Source of the DNA: Denitrobaculum tricleocarpae
GTDB lineage: Bacteria; Pseudomonadota; Alphaproteobacteria; Kiloniellales; Kiloniellaceae
Direction: 5' to 3'
DNA length: 64,000 nt
Assembly (NCBI RefSeq): GCF_007004665.1
Contig: NZ_ML660058.1
Span: forward strand, 186,001-250,000
Within the stretch, counting starts at the first letter, position 1; the number at the start of each line of letters is the position of its first letter. The position numbers and the translations under genes were made by a program. The notes beneath the pieces are model-generated. The model did not search any database, was not told the origin of the DNA, and saw only the letters and a list, made by a program, of their open reading frames with translations. This document shows, in pieces, positions 29,366 through 37,257 of this stretch.

Positions 29366-29791
29366 TCATTGCATTGCGGCGGACCTGCTTTCCGTCAGCT
29401 TGTGCGCTTCCACCATCTCGCGTGTGATGCTGCGCCGGCCCGCGAATACCTCAACCACCCGGGCTTCGCCGTGACTGCGGTCGATCAGGAAGTCCATGTA
29501 GGTGGTCTTTCCCTCGGGGGTCTGAAAGCTGGAGCAGAGGACGAATTTTTCCCCGGCCTTTACCACCAGCGTAAAGGCTTCGGAAAGATCGTAGATCAGG
29601 ACCTGATCGTTGACAGGATTCTGGAAGAGGAACGCCCCATCGCTCGAATGCGAGTCGATATAGGCCGTCACGGCTTGCCGGAGCTCGACGCGCAGGTCGG
29701 TCGAAACGGTCTCTGCCTTCGCCGAAGACAGCGTCAGGAGCGCCATGACGCCCGCGGCTGCGGCAAGTTTTGCGATCTTTCTGTGAAACAT
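29366..29791 (-). CDS. Small secreted protein, three-member family (paralogue 2)
   Basis: This 141-residue protein has a signal peptide ending AKA-ET and the same architecture as its neighbours: 'VSTDLRVELRQAVTAYIDSHSSDGAFLF', 'FVLCSSFQTPEGKTTYMDFL' with the conserved Cys, and a C-terminal basic helix. Between the three proteins the Asp-Gly pair after the helix and the Cys-Ser pair are the best conserved positions. GGAGGCTTGTC precedes the ATG at 29791. It has its own promoter element and terminator, so the family is a set of single-gene units and not an operon. Confidence 0.82.
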   Translation of the reverse strand: MFHRKIAKLAAAAGVMALLTLSSAKAETVSTDLRVELRQAVTAYIDSHSSDGAFLFQNPVNDQVLIYDLSEAFTLVVKAGEKFVLCSSFQTPEGKTTYMDFLIDRSHGEARVVEVFAGRRSITREMVEAHKLTESRSAAMQ

Positions 29792-29847
29792 GACAAGCCT
29801 CCAATTCGGTGTGGGCAGACTTTGCCGCCGATCGCGACCGCCGGGCA

Positions 29848-29862
29848 CCCCTATTTGAGGGG
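29848..29862 (-). promoter_or_regulatory. Conserved palindromic upstream element, paralogue 2
   Basis: CCCC-TATTTGA-GGGG lies 57 bases before the ATG at 29791, the same distance as in the other two paralogues. The adjacent TTTTAGA palindrome is degraded here. Confidence 0.65.
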
Positions 29863-30121
29863 CATTTGAGATTTAGTTTTTTCAAATTTTTTATGGTGGA
29901 ATCACAATGGCTTGGAAGAACTTACAGAAAGCTGGAGCAGCGCAGTCCCTCGCAGTCTCCTGTTTGCCGGTCGATAGCGGAACCCCCGTCAATCGAGGAA
30001 TCCCGTCAATCAGGGAACCCCGTTAATCAGGAGACCCCACTAATCAGGGAACTGGGCGCGGGGCTCTCTCAAAAGCGGCATTGACCTTGAGACCCGATGG
30101 GAGCGAGAATTGTCTGCATAC

Positions 30122-30802
30122 ATGCGGTTGGGGCAATTCGGAAGAGCCGGGCAAACGGCTTTCGGGGGAAAAGGCATGGCAATGTTCGCGGCGGCTTGTT
30201 CGTTGGGTCTTCTGACGGGCCTGCTCATCGGCCTCTCGACGTCCGGGGTCACCGGCTCCGTGGTCTCCGCCGTTCTGGCCATGGCGGCTGGAGTGGTGGC
30301 CCTGACCGGCGTCAAGAATCCCTTCCTGCCGAAAGGCGAGAACGCGGCGGAGCGCAGCGCCGGTCACAACTGGGCGGTCTCGGCCTTCGCCCTCCTGACC
30401 ATCGTCGGACTGGGCAGCGGTCTCTGGGCGCGGACCCATGATCTGCTGTCGCCGGCCCCGGGCGAGATCGCCGCGCGCTGGACCGGGATCGGCCTGGCGC
30501 CGGAGGTTGCCCAGCGCATCGCCGTGCTCCAGCTCAGCGGTCTGAGCCTCAACGCGGAGGGGGAGGTGAAAGCCGAATCCCCCGAAGCCCTGAAAAAGAC
30601 CGCGAGCATTCTTTTCTCCGGCGTTTCGGACGCGGACTGCCAGCGTACGGATCCCTCCCGCGCGCCCGATGCCGCCGAGGCGCGCAACACCTGGTCCCTC
30701 GCGCCGGAACCCTGGCCTGATCTGGCCGCGGGCCTGGCGGATCTGCCCATAGACAGCCTGCAGACCGTGTGGGCCAGCCACTGCGAAGGAGCGTCAAGAT
30801 GA
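30122..30802 (+). CDS. Membrane protein coupled to a secreted protease
   Basis: The protein of 226 residues has three predicted membrane helices in its N-terminal half (around 22-42, 46-62 and 82-100) and a polar C-terminal half with two Cys (in DADCQ and SHCEG). I do not recognise the family. Its stop overlaps the protease start as ATGA, so the two are translationally coupled and may form a membrane complex or a protease-inhibitor or anchor pair. A TTG at 30110 and an ATG at 30176 with a purine-rich leader are alternative starts. Confidence 0.72.
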   Translation: MRLGQFGRAGQTAFGGKGMAMFAAACSLGLLTGLLIGLSTSGVTGSVVSAVLAMAAGVVALTGVKNPFLPKGENAAERSAGHNWAVSAFALLTIVGLGSGLWARTHDLLSPAPGEIAARWTGIGLAPEVAQRIAVLQLSGLSLNAEGEVKAESPEALKKTASILFSGVSDADCQRTDPSRAPDAAEARNTWSLAPEPWPDLAAGLADLPIDSLQTVWASHCEGASR

Positions 30803-32256
30803 GACCGACCCGAGGCCTGTTCCTGACCTCCGCCCTGCTTGCCGGGATGACGCTGCTGGCCGGCGAAACCGCCCTGGCCAAACCGCCCGCCGACATCGTC
30901 CGGGCCGCGGCCAACTCCGTTGTCCGGGTCATGGCCGAGGGCTGTCCCGGCACGAAGGGCTCGCGCGCCGGATCCGGTTTTGTCTGGCCGGAGCCCACAT
31001 CCATCGTCACCGCCCTGCATGTGGTCGCCGATTGCCAGACCCTGACCGTCGAATATGTCGAGGCGGGCGTGCAGCGCCGCGCGCAGGCGAGCCGTTCCCT
31101 GCGCCGGGCCGATCTGGCTCTGCTGACGGTCGAAAACCCGCCATCGGTCCAAGCGCTGTCCAAGACCGCGACCGCGCAGACCCAGGAAGTGCTGGCGGCC
31201 ATCGGTCTGCCGCTCAATGTGCGGAACTGGCAGGAGACCTATGGGTCCCGCGCCCTGAATGTGAAAAAGCTGAGCGACATCCTGAATGATTCCGCCCGGC
31301 GCGAGATCGAGACCCTCGGCGCCCCGGCCATCGAATTGGATGTCTTCCGCCTCACCGCTGTGGTGAAACCGGGTTCCTCCGGCGGTCCGATCATCAATGC
31401 CGAAGGCGCGGTGGTGGGCGTGGTCGACGGCGGATTGGACGGCGGCGCGTCTTCTCTCAATTGGGCCGTGCCCGCGCACCTGCTTCAGGAATTGATGGAG
31501 CGCGGCCAGAGCGGCGCAAACGTGGGCCTGGGCGCGGCGGCGGAGTCGGTTTTCGCCTTTTCGGTGCCCGAAACAACACAAGCTGAAGAGGCCGTGAACC
31601 GGGATTTCTTCTGTGGCGGACGCAGCTATTTTCATCTCGCGACGCGGAGCCTGAGCGAAATCGTGGATTCCATGGAGACGCCCGGGACACTGGATGATCC
31701 CCAGGGCTTCGCCTATGTCGTGACGACCCTTGCCCAAAATGTTCCGGAAAACGATCTGGCTGCTCTGCGCTTCGATCTCTTTGTCGATTCCGAAACCGGG
31801 GCGACTATTGCGGTTCCGGAGAGCATGACGCTCTCCGAGGATAGCGGCTTCTGCATTGCGAGTTCTAACCACGGCGATATCGCGCTGATCTTTCAAGGCC
31901 AGGTTTTCGATCCGAATTACACGAATGTCGAGTTCGTCTCGAACCAGTTCGTCAATACCCTCAGCCAGGGGCTTGGCTTCACCAACTGTCAGGCCGATCT
32001 TGCCTTCTCGCAGGCCGTGCCTCATTCACGGGTGGATGGTTTACTCGCACGGCGTTTTGCGGCGCTTTGCTATCATGCCCAAAGTGGCGAGCAGGCTTAT
32101 AACTTCGTCGCCCACCTGGGGCGCATGAACACTTACCTCGGGGTTGTCGCGGTCAATGGCGAATTCTACGACACAGGCGCTTACGCCAATCCGGCCAAGA
32201 CCAAAGACTGGGCCGCGGCCGCTCTGGCGGTGATCATCTCCACCTATCAGATCTGA
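30799..32256 (+). CDS. Secreted trypsin-like serine protease
   Basis: A signal peptide (to about residue 28) precedes a trypsin-2-type protease domain with the catalytic triad His74 ('TALHVV'), Asp105 ('RRADLALL') and Ser194 ('KPGSSGGPI'). No PDZ domain follows. Instead there is a C-terminal region of about 250 residues with conserved Cys residues ('RDFFCGG', 'SGFCIAS', 'GFTNCQA', 'FAALCYH') that I cannot assign. The total length is 485 residues. The start at 30799 has AAGGAG upstream and overlaps the membrane-protein gene. Periplasmic quality control or processing is likely. Confidence 0.85.
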   Translation: MRPTRGLFLTSALLAGMTLLAGETALAKPPADIVRAAANSVVRVMAEGCPGTKGSRAGSGFVWPEPTSIVTALHVVADCQTLTVEYVEAGVQRRAQASRSLRRADLALLTVENPPSVQALSKTATAQTQEVLAAIGLPLNVRNWQETYGSRALNVKKLSDILNDSARREIETLGAPAIELDVFRLTAVVKPGSSGGPIINAEGAVVGVVDGGLDGGASSLNWAVPAHLLQELMERGQSGANVGLGAAAESVFAFSVPETTQAEEAVNRDFFCGGRSYFHLATRSLSEIVDSMETPGTLDDPQGFAYVVTTLAQNVPENDLAALRFDLFVDSETGATIAVPESMTLSEDSGFCIASSNHGDIALIFQGQVFDPNYTNVEFVSNQFVNTLSQGLGFTNCQADLAFSQAVPHSRVDGLLARRFAALCYHAQSGEQAYNFVAHLGRMNTYLGVVAVNGEFYDTGAYANPAKTKDWAAAALAVIISTYQI

Positions 32257-32259
32257 GGC

Positions 32260-33924
32260 TTACGCGGCCCGGGTGGTGGCGTGATTGCCATCTCCAGTGC
32301 CGGCGCCGCCGGGCAGTTCGACGATGAAGCGCGTGCCGGCACCGGACTCGGTCTCGGAGTAGATCTTTCCGCCGTGTTTGTTAAAGATGATGTCGTGGCA
32401 GATGGCCAGGCCCTGTCCGCTGCCCTTGCCGACCTCTTTGGTGGTGAAGAAGGGATCGAAGATCCGCGCCTGCACCTCGTCGGGGATGCCGTTGCCGTTG
32501 TCGCGGACTTCCAGGCGGATACCGTTGTCCGTCGCGCGGCTGATAACGTCGATCCGGCCGTCTGTGCGTCCCGTATCGGCGATAGCGTGCGAGGCGTTTA
32601 CCACCAGGTTGAGGATCACCTGGTTGAGTTCGCTCTCGAGACCTTGAATGTCGGACAGCGATTCCTCCAGGTCCAGCTCCAGCGTCGCGGCCTGCCGCCA
32701 TTCGCCCCGGCAGATGGCCGTGGCGCGCTCGATAATGGCGTTGAGCGCGACCGGGCCGGTTTCCTTGGCGCGCGGGTGGGAAAATTCCTTCATCGCGGTC
32801 ACGATCTGCGAAACCTGTCCCACACCGTCGAGGGATTGCTGCGCGGCCACCGCGGCTTCCTCGAAGAGGTAGTCCGCGTCCGAGATCTCCTTCTGTTTTT
32901 CCAGCTCGGCCAGGACTGCCGCGACGCTATCGGTCTGTTCGACCTTCGCGATCACAGTCTCGTAACTGCCGATCAGATCGCGCAGATCGCCGAAGCCTTC
33001 GGAGAGAAACCGCAGGTTATCGCCGATGTACTGGATCGGCGTGTTGATTTCGTGGGCAATACCGCCGGCCAGGGTGCCGAGCGCTTCCATCTTCGAGGCC
33101 TGGATCAGCTGGGCCTGGGTTTCCTTCAGGCTTTTCTCCGCCTGCAGCCGTTCCGCGATCTCGACCTTCAGCTCGTCGTTCGCCGCGCGCAGTTGCGCCT
33201 TGCGCCGGGCCTCGGTCTCGCTCATGCGGTTGTACGCCTTTATCACGATGCCGAGCTGATCCCGGCTGCGCCACTTCACGGACCCACGCGCGCCCGCCTG
33301 CGCGGTTTTGTTCAGAGCGCTCAGCAGGCGGCCCAGGGGGCGGCCGATGGTGAACCAGTGGACGATGGAGGTAAAGACAACGGCGATCATGCCGGAGAAC
33401 GCGAGCGCGGCCACGATGTAGAGAAGGTCCGCGAAGAGCTTTTCTTCGAGCAGGCTCTGCCGGTACTCGATGGTCAGCGAGCCGATGTTCTGCCTGCGGT
33501 CTTTGATCGGGCGTTCGAAGGCGGTGCCGCGTTCCTGAATCTGACCGCATCCGAGGCCGGGCCAGGCGAAGAGCTTTTGACCGCCCGCGTCGAAGACCTC
33601 GCCGCAGATGACGTCCGGGTGCCCGGCCAATCCGCCGAGGAGCGAGCGGCCCAGCTCGGCGTCGCCACTGCGCAGCGGCGCTTTCAAGGATTGCGACGTC
33701 CGGACCGCGAGCGCCGCCATCTCGACCGCAAGTTCGTCCTGCATCGCTTCGCGGCGGAAGTCCGCATAGAGGTAGAGGAAAAAAGCGTTGCAGAGGAGGA
33801 TGACCGGCGCGGAGAAGAGAATGAATTTGGCCATCAATGAGCGGCCGACATCCAGTTTCCCGAGCCATCCCTGACTCTTCTGGCACTCGTTCCCCGGTTC
33901 CGCCGCTACATTGATAAACGTCAT
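32260..33924 (-). CDS. Membrane sensor histidine kinase
   Basis: The 554-residue kinase has two membrane helices (about 34-53 and 167-189) flanking a periplasmic sensor region of about 110 residues with two Cys, then a HAMP-like linker (about 190-245), a coiled coil, HisKA with His291 in 'AGGIAHEINTPIQYI' and HATPase_c with 'NLVVNASHAI', 'DNGNGIPD' and 'GSGQGLAICHDII'. The HisKA/ATPase type resembles kinases of PEP-CTERM and C4-dicarboxylate (NtrB/DctB-like) sigma-54 systems. No response regulator is adjacent. AGGAGA precedes the ATG. It is convergent with the protease, with only three bases between their stops. Confidence 0.9.
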   Translation of the reverse strand: MTFINVAAEPGNECQKSQGWLGKLDVGRSLMAKFILFSAPVILLCNAFFLYLYADFRREAMQDELAVEMAALAVRTSQSLKAPLRSGDAELGRSLLGGLAGHPDVICGEVFDAGGQKLFAWPGLGCGQIQERGTAFERPIKDRRQNIGSLTIEYRQSLLEEKLFADLLYIVAALAFSGMIAVVFTSIVHWFTIGRPLGRLLSALNKTAQAGARGSVKWRSRDQLGIVIKAYNRMSETEARRKAQLRAANDELKVEIAERLQAEKSLKETQAQLIQASKMEALGTLAGGIAHEINTPIQYIGDNLRFLSEGFGDLRDLIGSYETVIAKVEQTDSVAAVLAELEKQKEISDADYLFEEAAVAAQQSLDGVGQVSQIVTAMKEFSHPRAKETGPVALNAIIERATAICRGEWRQAATLELDLEESLSDIQGLESELNQVILNLVVNASHAIADTGRTDGRIDVISRATDNGIRLEVRDNGNGIPDEVQARIFDPFFTTKEVGKGSGQGLAICHDIIFNKHGGKIYSETESGAGTRFIVELPGGAGTGDGNHATTRAA

Positions 33925-33986
33925 CTTAGGTCTCCTGCTGCGCGTTGCTTCCTTCTGCCTTTAAGTCTCCTGCTCCTGGTGTTCGC

Positions 33987-34394
33987 TCAGTTCGCCGAGG
34001 CCATCTGCGCCTTCATCATGCGGCGGATGACATCGCGCTGGCCGACGAGGGCCTGAATGACACGAAGTTCTCCCTCGGACTCTACGGCCAGGAAATCGAC
34101 ATCCACATTGGCGCCCTCGGCGGTTTTGAAGTCGGAACAGAGAACGAAATACTCACCGATCTTCAGGATCCGTGGGTGCAGGTTTGCGGGGAAGTAGTTG
34201 ATCACACGATCCTGCGCGGCGTTGAGATAAACGAACTTCCCGTCGACGCTGTTGTAGTCGATGTAATCCATCATCGCCCCCTGAAGTTCGGACTTCAGGC
34301 CCGCGGAAATCTTTTCCGCCTGCGCGGGCGAGAACGCGAAAACGGCGGCAACAGAGGCTGCCAAAGCGAGTTTTGAGAAAGACTGATAAAGCAT
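33987..34394 (-). CDS. Small secreted protein, three-member family (paralogue 3)
   Basis: A 135-residue protein with a signal peptide ending AQA-EK and the family pattern 'LKSELQGAMMDYIDYNSVDGKFVYLN' (in segments), 'YFVLCSDFKTAEG' with the conserved Cys, and a C-terminal helix. It is closest to paralogue 1 (29143) in the first block. GAGGGC precedes the ATG at 34394. Its upstream palindrome lies 57 bp from the start, as in the other two. The histidine kinase gene lies downstream on the same strand, after the stop. Confidence 0.82.
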   Translation of the reverse strand: MLYQSFSKLALAASVAAVFAFSPAQAEKISAGLKSELQGAMMDYIDYNSVDGKFVYLNAAQDRVINYFPANLHPRILKIGEYFVLCSDFKTAEGANVDVDFLAVESEGELRVIQALVGQRDVIRRMMKAQMASAN

Positions 34395-34451
34395 GGGTGC
34401 CCTCCAATTGAATGTCGGCAGACTGTGACACCGTGCGCCGCGGACCGGCAT

Positions 34452-34480
34452 CCCCATTTGAGGAGGCTTTTAGATAAAAG
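34452..34480 (-). promoter_or_regulatory. Conserved palindromic upstream element, paralogue 3
   Basis: CCCCATTTGAGGAG followed by the perfect palindrome CTTTTAGATAAAAG, 57 bases before the ATG at 34394. This copy and the one at 29201 are nearly identical over about 30 bases. Confidence 0.75.
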
Positions 34481-34547
34481 AGATGGAAGTTCCTTAAGGT
34501 ATTAAAAAGGCTTATTTTTTTTGTGTTGGGGAAATGCACGTAAAGAC

Positions 34548-34688
34548 TCAGGCGGCGACGCTCTTCCGGCGACGGCGCAGTCGTCCGGCGCCGCCCAGGG
34601 CCAGCAGGCCGGTGGCGAGCGTCAGCAGGGTGGCCGGCTCAGGCACCGCCGCTGCGGCGTGACGGGTCACCAGATCGAGCCGGACGCG
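34548..34688 (-). pseudogene. C-terminal remnant of a PEP-CTERM protein
   Basis: The frame encodes 'LDLVTRHAAAAVPEPATLL', a hydrophobic helix and the basic tail RLRRRRK, ending in a proper stop. This matches the end of PEP-CTERM protein 1 (26538), where the corresponding text is IELVTRHASVAVPEPATL. No signal peptide or body precedes it; the sequence upstream is the 3' end of the lysozyme gene in another frame. It is therefore a truncated paralogue, most likely cut when the lysozyme gene region was joined to it. Confidence 0.75.
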
Positions 34689-34692
34689 GGAC

Positions 34693-35478
34693 TCACCAGC
34701 TTTTGGCGAAATCCTCCAGAGATCCGGCAAAGACGTTGTAATCGACCGGCCCCTTGATGCCCGCGATCCGGCCCCGGTTGTGATACTGCCAGAACGTCCA
34801 GGGCTGCCGGTTATAGCTCGGCTCGAAGAGGATGGAGCGGAGCCAGAGCGGATTGTCGAGCGTCCTGTTGCTCAGATAAGCAACGTAGAACTCCGGCGTC
34901 GCATAGAGCAGGGCCTTCATGCCGGTGTGAGGTTCGACGATGTCCAGAAAGGCCGCGAGTTCTCTCATCACATCCAGGCGTTTGCTGCCTGTGCCGCAGT
35001 TGCCGCCGAACTCCAGATCGACGGCGGGCGGCAGCATCTCCGGGTCGGCGGGGACCGTGGCGATGAAGTGGGCCGCCTGTTCTCTGCCGGGACGGCAGAA
35101 GGTGAAGAAGTGATAGGCGCCGCGCTTCAGCCCGGCGGTTTTCGACTCCCGCCAGTTTTCCGGGAAGCGCCGGTCGCTGAAGTCGCCGCCCTCGGTCGCC
35201 TTGATGTAGGCGAAGGCAATGCCCGTCGCCGCGGCCTTCGGCCAGTCGATCGGACCCTGGTGATGGGAAACGTCGATGCCGCGTACCGGGTACTTTTCGC
35301 TGTCGGGATGGAAGTTCAGGAAATAGAGGGTGGCGCCGCCCACGGCGATGGCGAAGCTGACTGTCGCCAGTCCCGCGATCAGAAGCAGCCGCCGGACGAG
35401 GTTTTGGTGTGGCAGGCCGGGACGTCGCTGTCTCGCGGCGGTTTGGTCAGAAAGTTTCAATCTTTGTCTCGAATTCAA
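34693..35478 (-). CDS. Glycoside hydrolase family 25 lysozyme-like protein
   Basis: After an N-terminal membrane helix (about residues 29-52) the protein shows the GH25 muramidase barrel: 'RGIDVSHHQGPIDW', 'FAYIKATEGGDF', 'GAYHFFTFCRPGREQA', the catalytic Asp/Glu pair in 'PAVDLEFGG', and 'PWTFWQYHNRGRIAGI'. GH25 enzymes cleave peptidoglycan between MurNAc and GlcNAc. The membrane anchor suggests action in the periplasm, for wall remodelling. The start is uncertain: no ATG is available early in the frame and a TTG is used here. The gene overlaps nothing but abuts the PEP-CTERM remnant. Confidence 0.88.
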   Translation of the reverse strand: MNSRQRLKLSDQTAARQRRPGLPHQNLVRRLLLIAGLATVSFAIAVGGATLYFLNFHPDSEKYPVRGIDVSHHQGPIDWPKAAATGIAFAYIKATEGGDFSDRRFPENWRESKTAGLKRGAYHFFTFCRPGREQAAHFIATVPADPEMLPPAVDLEFGGNCGTGSKRLDVMRELAAFLDIVEPHTGMKALLYATPEFYVAYLSNRTLDNPLWLRSILFEPSYNRQPWTFWQYHNRGRIAGIKGPVDYNVFAGSLEDFAKSW

Positions 35479-35969
35479 ATCGCGGGTTGCGGGTCGCCCG
35501 CCGCCACGCTGGCCGGTCCCTTTAGCGTCCGCAGTAAGCAGGGGAAATGTGACCCGGCCGCGCCGGTTCCATGGCGGAACCCGGCAAATTCGATGGCAGG
35601 CTTTCGATAGCCGCCCAGGGATATCGCGTACCCGGCGAAATCACGTGATTGGGAAAATCGCTGCCCGGTTTCGAGCGCTGGGAACGCGATGCGCCATTTC
35701 GTATTTGGGTAAAACTATTTGGAGTAGAAAAAATAATAAAACATAATCAACAAAACAGAAAAGTTAATAAACGCTAAATAACCATTCTCGATTGCTAAGA
35801 GTGTTCATTTGATCGCAAAAAATATATGAATAAAAACTGCATATTACGTGTTTCAAAGGCTGGTTTAATATTTTATTCTGTTGTTCATCCGAGAGAAACA
35901 CCAGAACGCAAAAGAAAAATACATTACGATTCTGTGAATTTCTCGATCCCCTTCGAAGGTTGATAGGTC
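35479..35969. other. AT-rich intergenic region before a phosphorelay operon
   Basis: About 490 bases between divergent genes. The part from 35700 to 35950 is very AT-rich compared with its surroundings and probably contains the promoter of the kinase operon. I see no gene or repeat. Confidence 0.5.
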
Positions 35970-37238
35970 ATGACCTATTCCAAGTCTCGAGCGATACCGG
36001 ACGAACTTACGTCGAAGGCGCGCAGCCCTTGTTCCTGCGAACCTCATGCGGAACCTGTCCGCCCGGACAAAACGCCGCGTGAGACCTATCGGGTCCTTCA
36101 TGTCGACGACGACTCGGTTGATCATGTCCTGATCAGGAAACTTCTCTCGAAAATCGCGAAACCCAAGTTCGATGTGGTTTCGCTGACGCGGTTCAAGGAG
36201 GCACAGGCGCGTCTCAGCAACGAGACATTCCACGTTGGGCTGATCGACTACCGCCTTGGGGAGCGCTCCGGTTTGGAACTGGTGGAGAAGCTGGGAGGGC
36301 GTTCCGGCATGACGCCCTTGATCATTTTGACGGGGCGCGGCGATTACGCCGTCGACGTGGAGGCGACCGAAGCGGGAGCTTATGACTATCTGGATAAGGA
36401 GGGCCTCTGCGAGATCCTGCTCGAGCGAACCATCCGGCATGTTCGGGTTCAGTTCGAGACGGAGCAGCAGCTGCGAGAGAGCGAAGCCCTTTTGCGGCGG
36501 GCCACACATGAGGCCGAGACGGCGAACTCGGCCAAGTCCGATTTTCTGGCCCGGATGAGTCATGATTTCAGAACACCTCTAAACGCAATCATTGGATTTT
36601 CGGAAGCCATTCAGCAAGAGATCGCGGGGCCGATCGGGGCGTCGAAGTATCTCGATTATGCCAGCGATATAAATCAAAGCGGTCAGGTTTTGCTGTCGAT
36701 GATCAGCGACATTCTCGATCTGTCGAAGATCGAGTCGGGAAACATTGAGTTGAATGAGACCGACATTCTGATCGAGGATGCCGTATCGATGGTTCTCAAA
36801 ATGGTTTTGCCGGGCGCAAAGGCCGCGAAGATTTCGATTGAGACCGATCTGCCGGAAAATCTGCCGATCCTGCGCGCCGACCGGCAGTTGTTGGAACGCA
36901 TGCTGATCAATTCCCTGACCAATGCGATAAAGTTTACCTCTGAGGCAGGCCGTATCCTGCTGGGCGCGGAGGTTACGAAAGACGGGCTTCAGTTGACTGT
37001 GGAAGACAACGGCATCGGGATTCCGCCGCAGCAGATTCCGCGCGTTATAGAGCCCTTTGCCCAAATCCGCCGGTCTGAAAACGCATCGGCCGGCGCAGGT
37101 CTGGGTCTGTCCATTATCAATTCCTTTATCAAGCTCCATGGCGGCGCACTGGCCATCGAGAGCGAAGTCGGCGCGGGCACCAGGATTATCCTCAAATTCC
37201 CGTCGCACCGGCTGCGGCAAAGGCCTTCCATCTCCTAA
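35970..37238 (+). CDS. Receiver-histidine kinase protein
   Basis: The 422-residue cytoplasmic protein has a receiver domain first (about 41-155, phosphoacceptor Asp93 in 'LIDYRLGERSG') and a kinase after it: HisKA with His198 in 'MSHDFRTPLNAIIGFSE', and HATPase_c with 'NSLTNAIKF', 'DNGIGIPP' and 'GAGLGLSIINSFI'. Such receiver-kinase proteins take phosphate from an upstream kinase and control their own activity, serving as relay nodes. It starts a three-gene operon with an ethylene-receptor-like kinase and a single receiver, 19 bases from the next gene. Confidence 0.92.
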   Translation: MTYSKSRAIPDELTSKARSPCSCEPHAEPVRPDKTPRETYRVLHVDDDSVDHVLIRKLLSKIAKPKFDVVSLTRFKEAQARLSNETFHVGLIDYRLGERSGLELVEKLGGRSGMTPLIILTGRGDYAVDVEATEAGAYDYLDKEGLCEILLERTIRHVRVQFETEQQLRESEALLRRATHEAETANSAKSDFLARMSHDFRTPLNAIIGFSEAIQQEIAGPIGASKYLDYASDINQSGQVLLSMISDILDLSKIESGNIELNETDILIEDAVSMVLKMVLPGAKAAKISIETDLPENLPILRADRQLLERMLINSLTNAIKFTSEAGRILLGAEVTKDGLQLTVEDNGIGIPPQQIPRVIEPFAQIRRSENASAGAGLGLSIINSFIKLHGGALAIESEVGAGTRIILKFPSHRLRQRPSIS

Positions 37239-37257
37239 GACCCCGAGGGGGTTCTCA

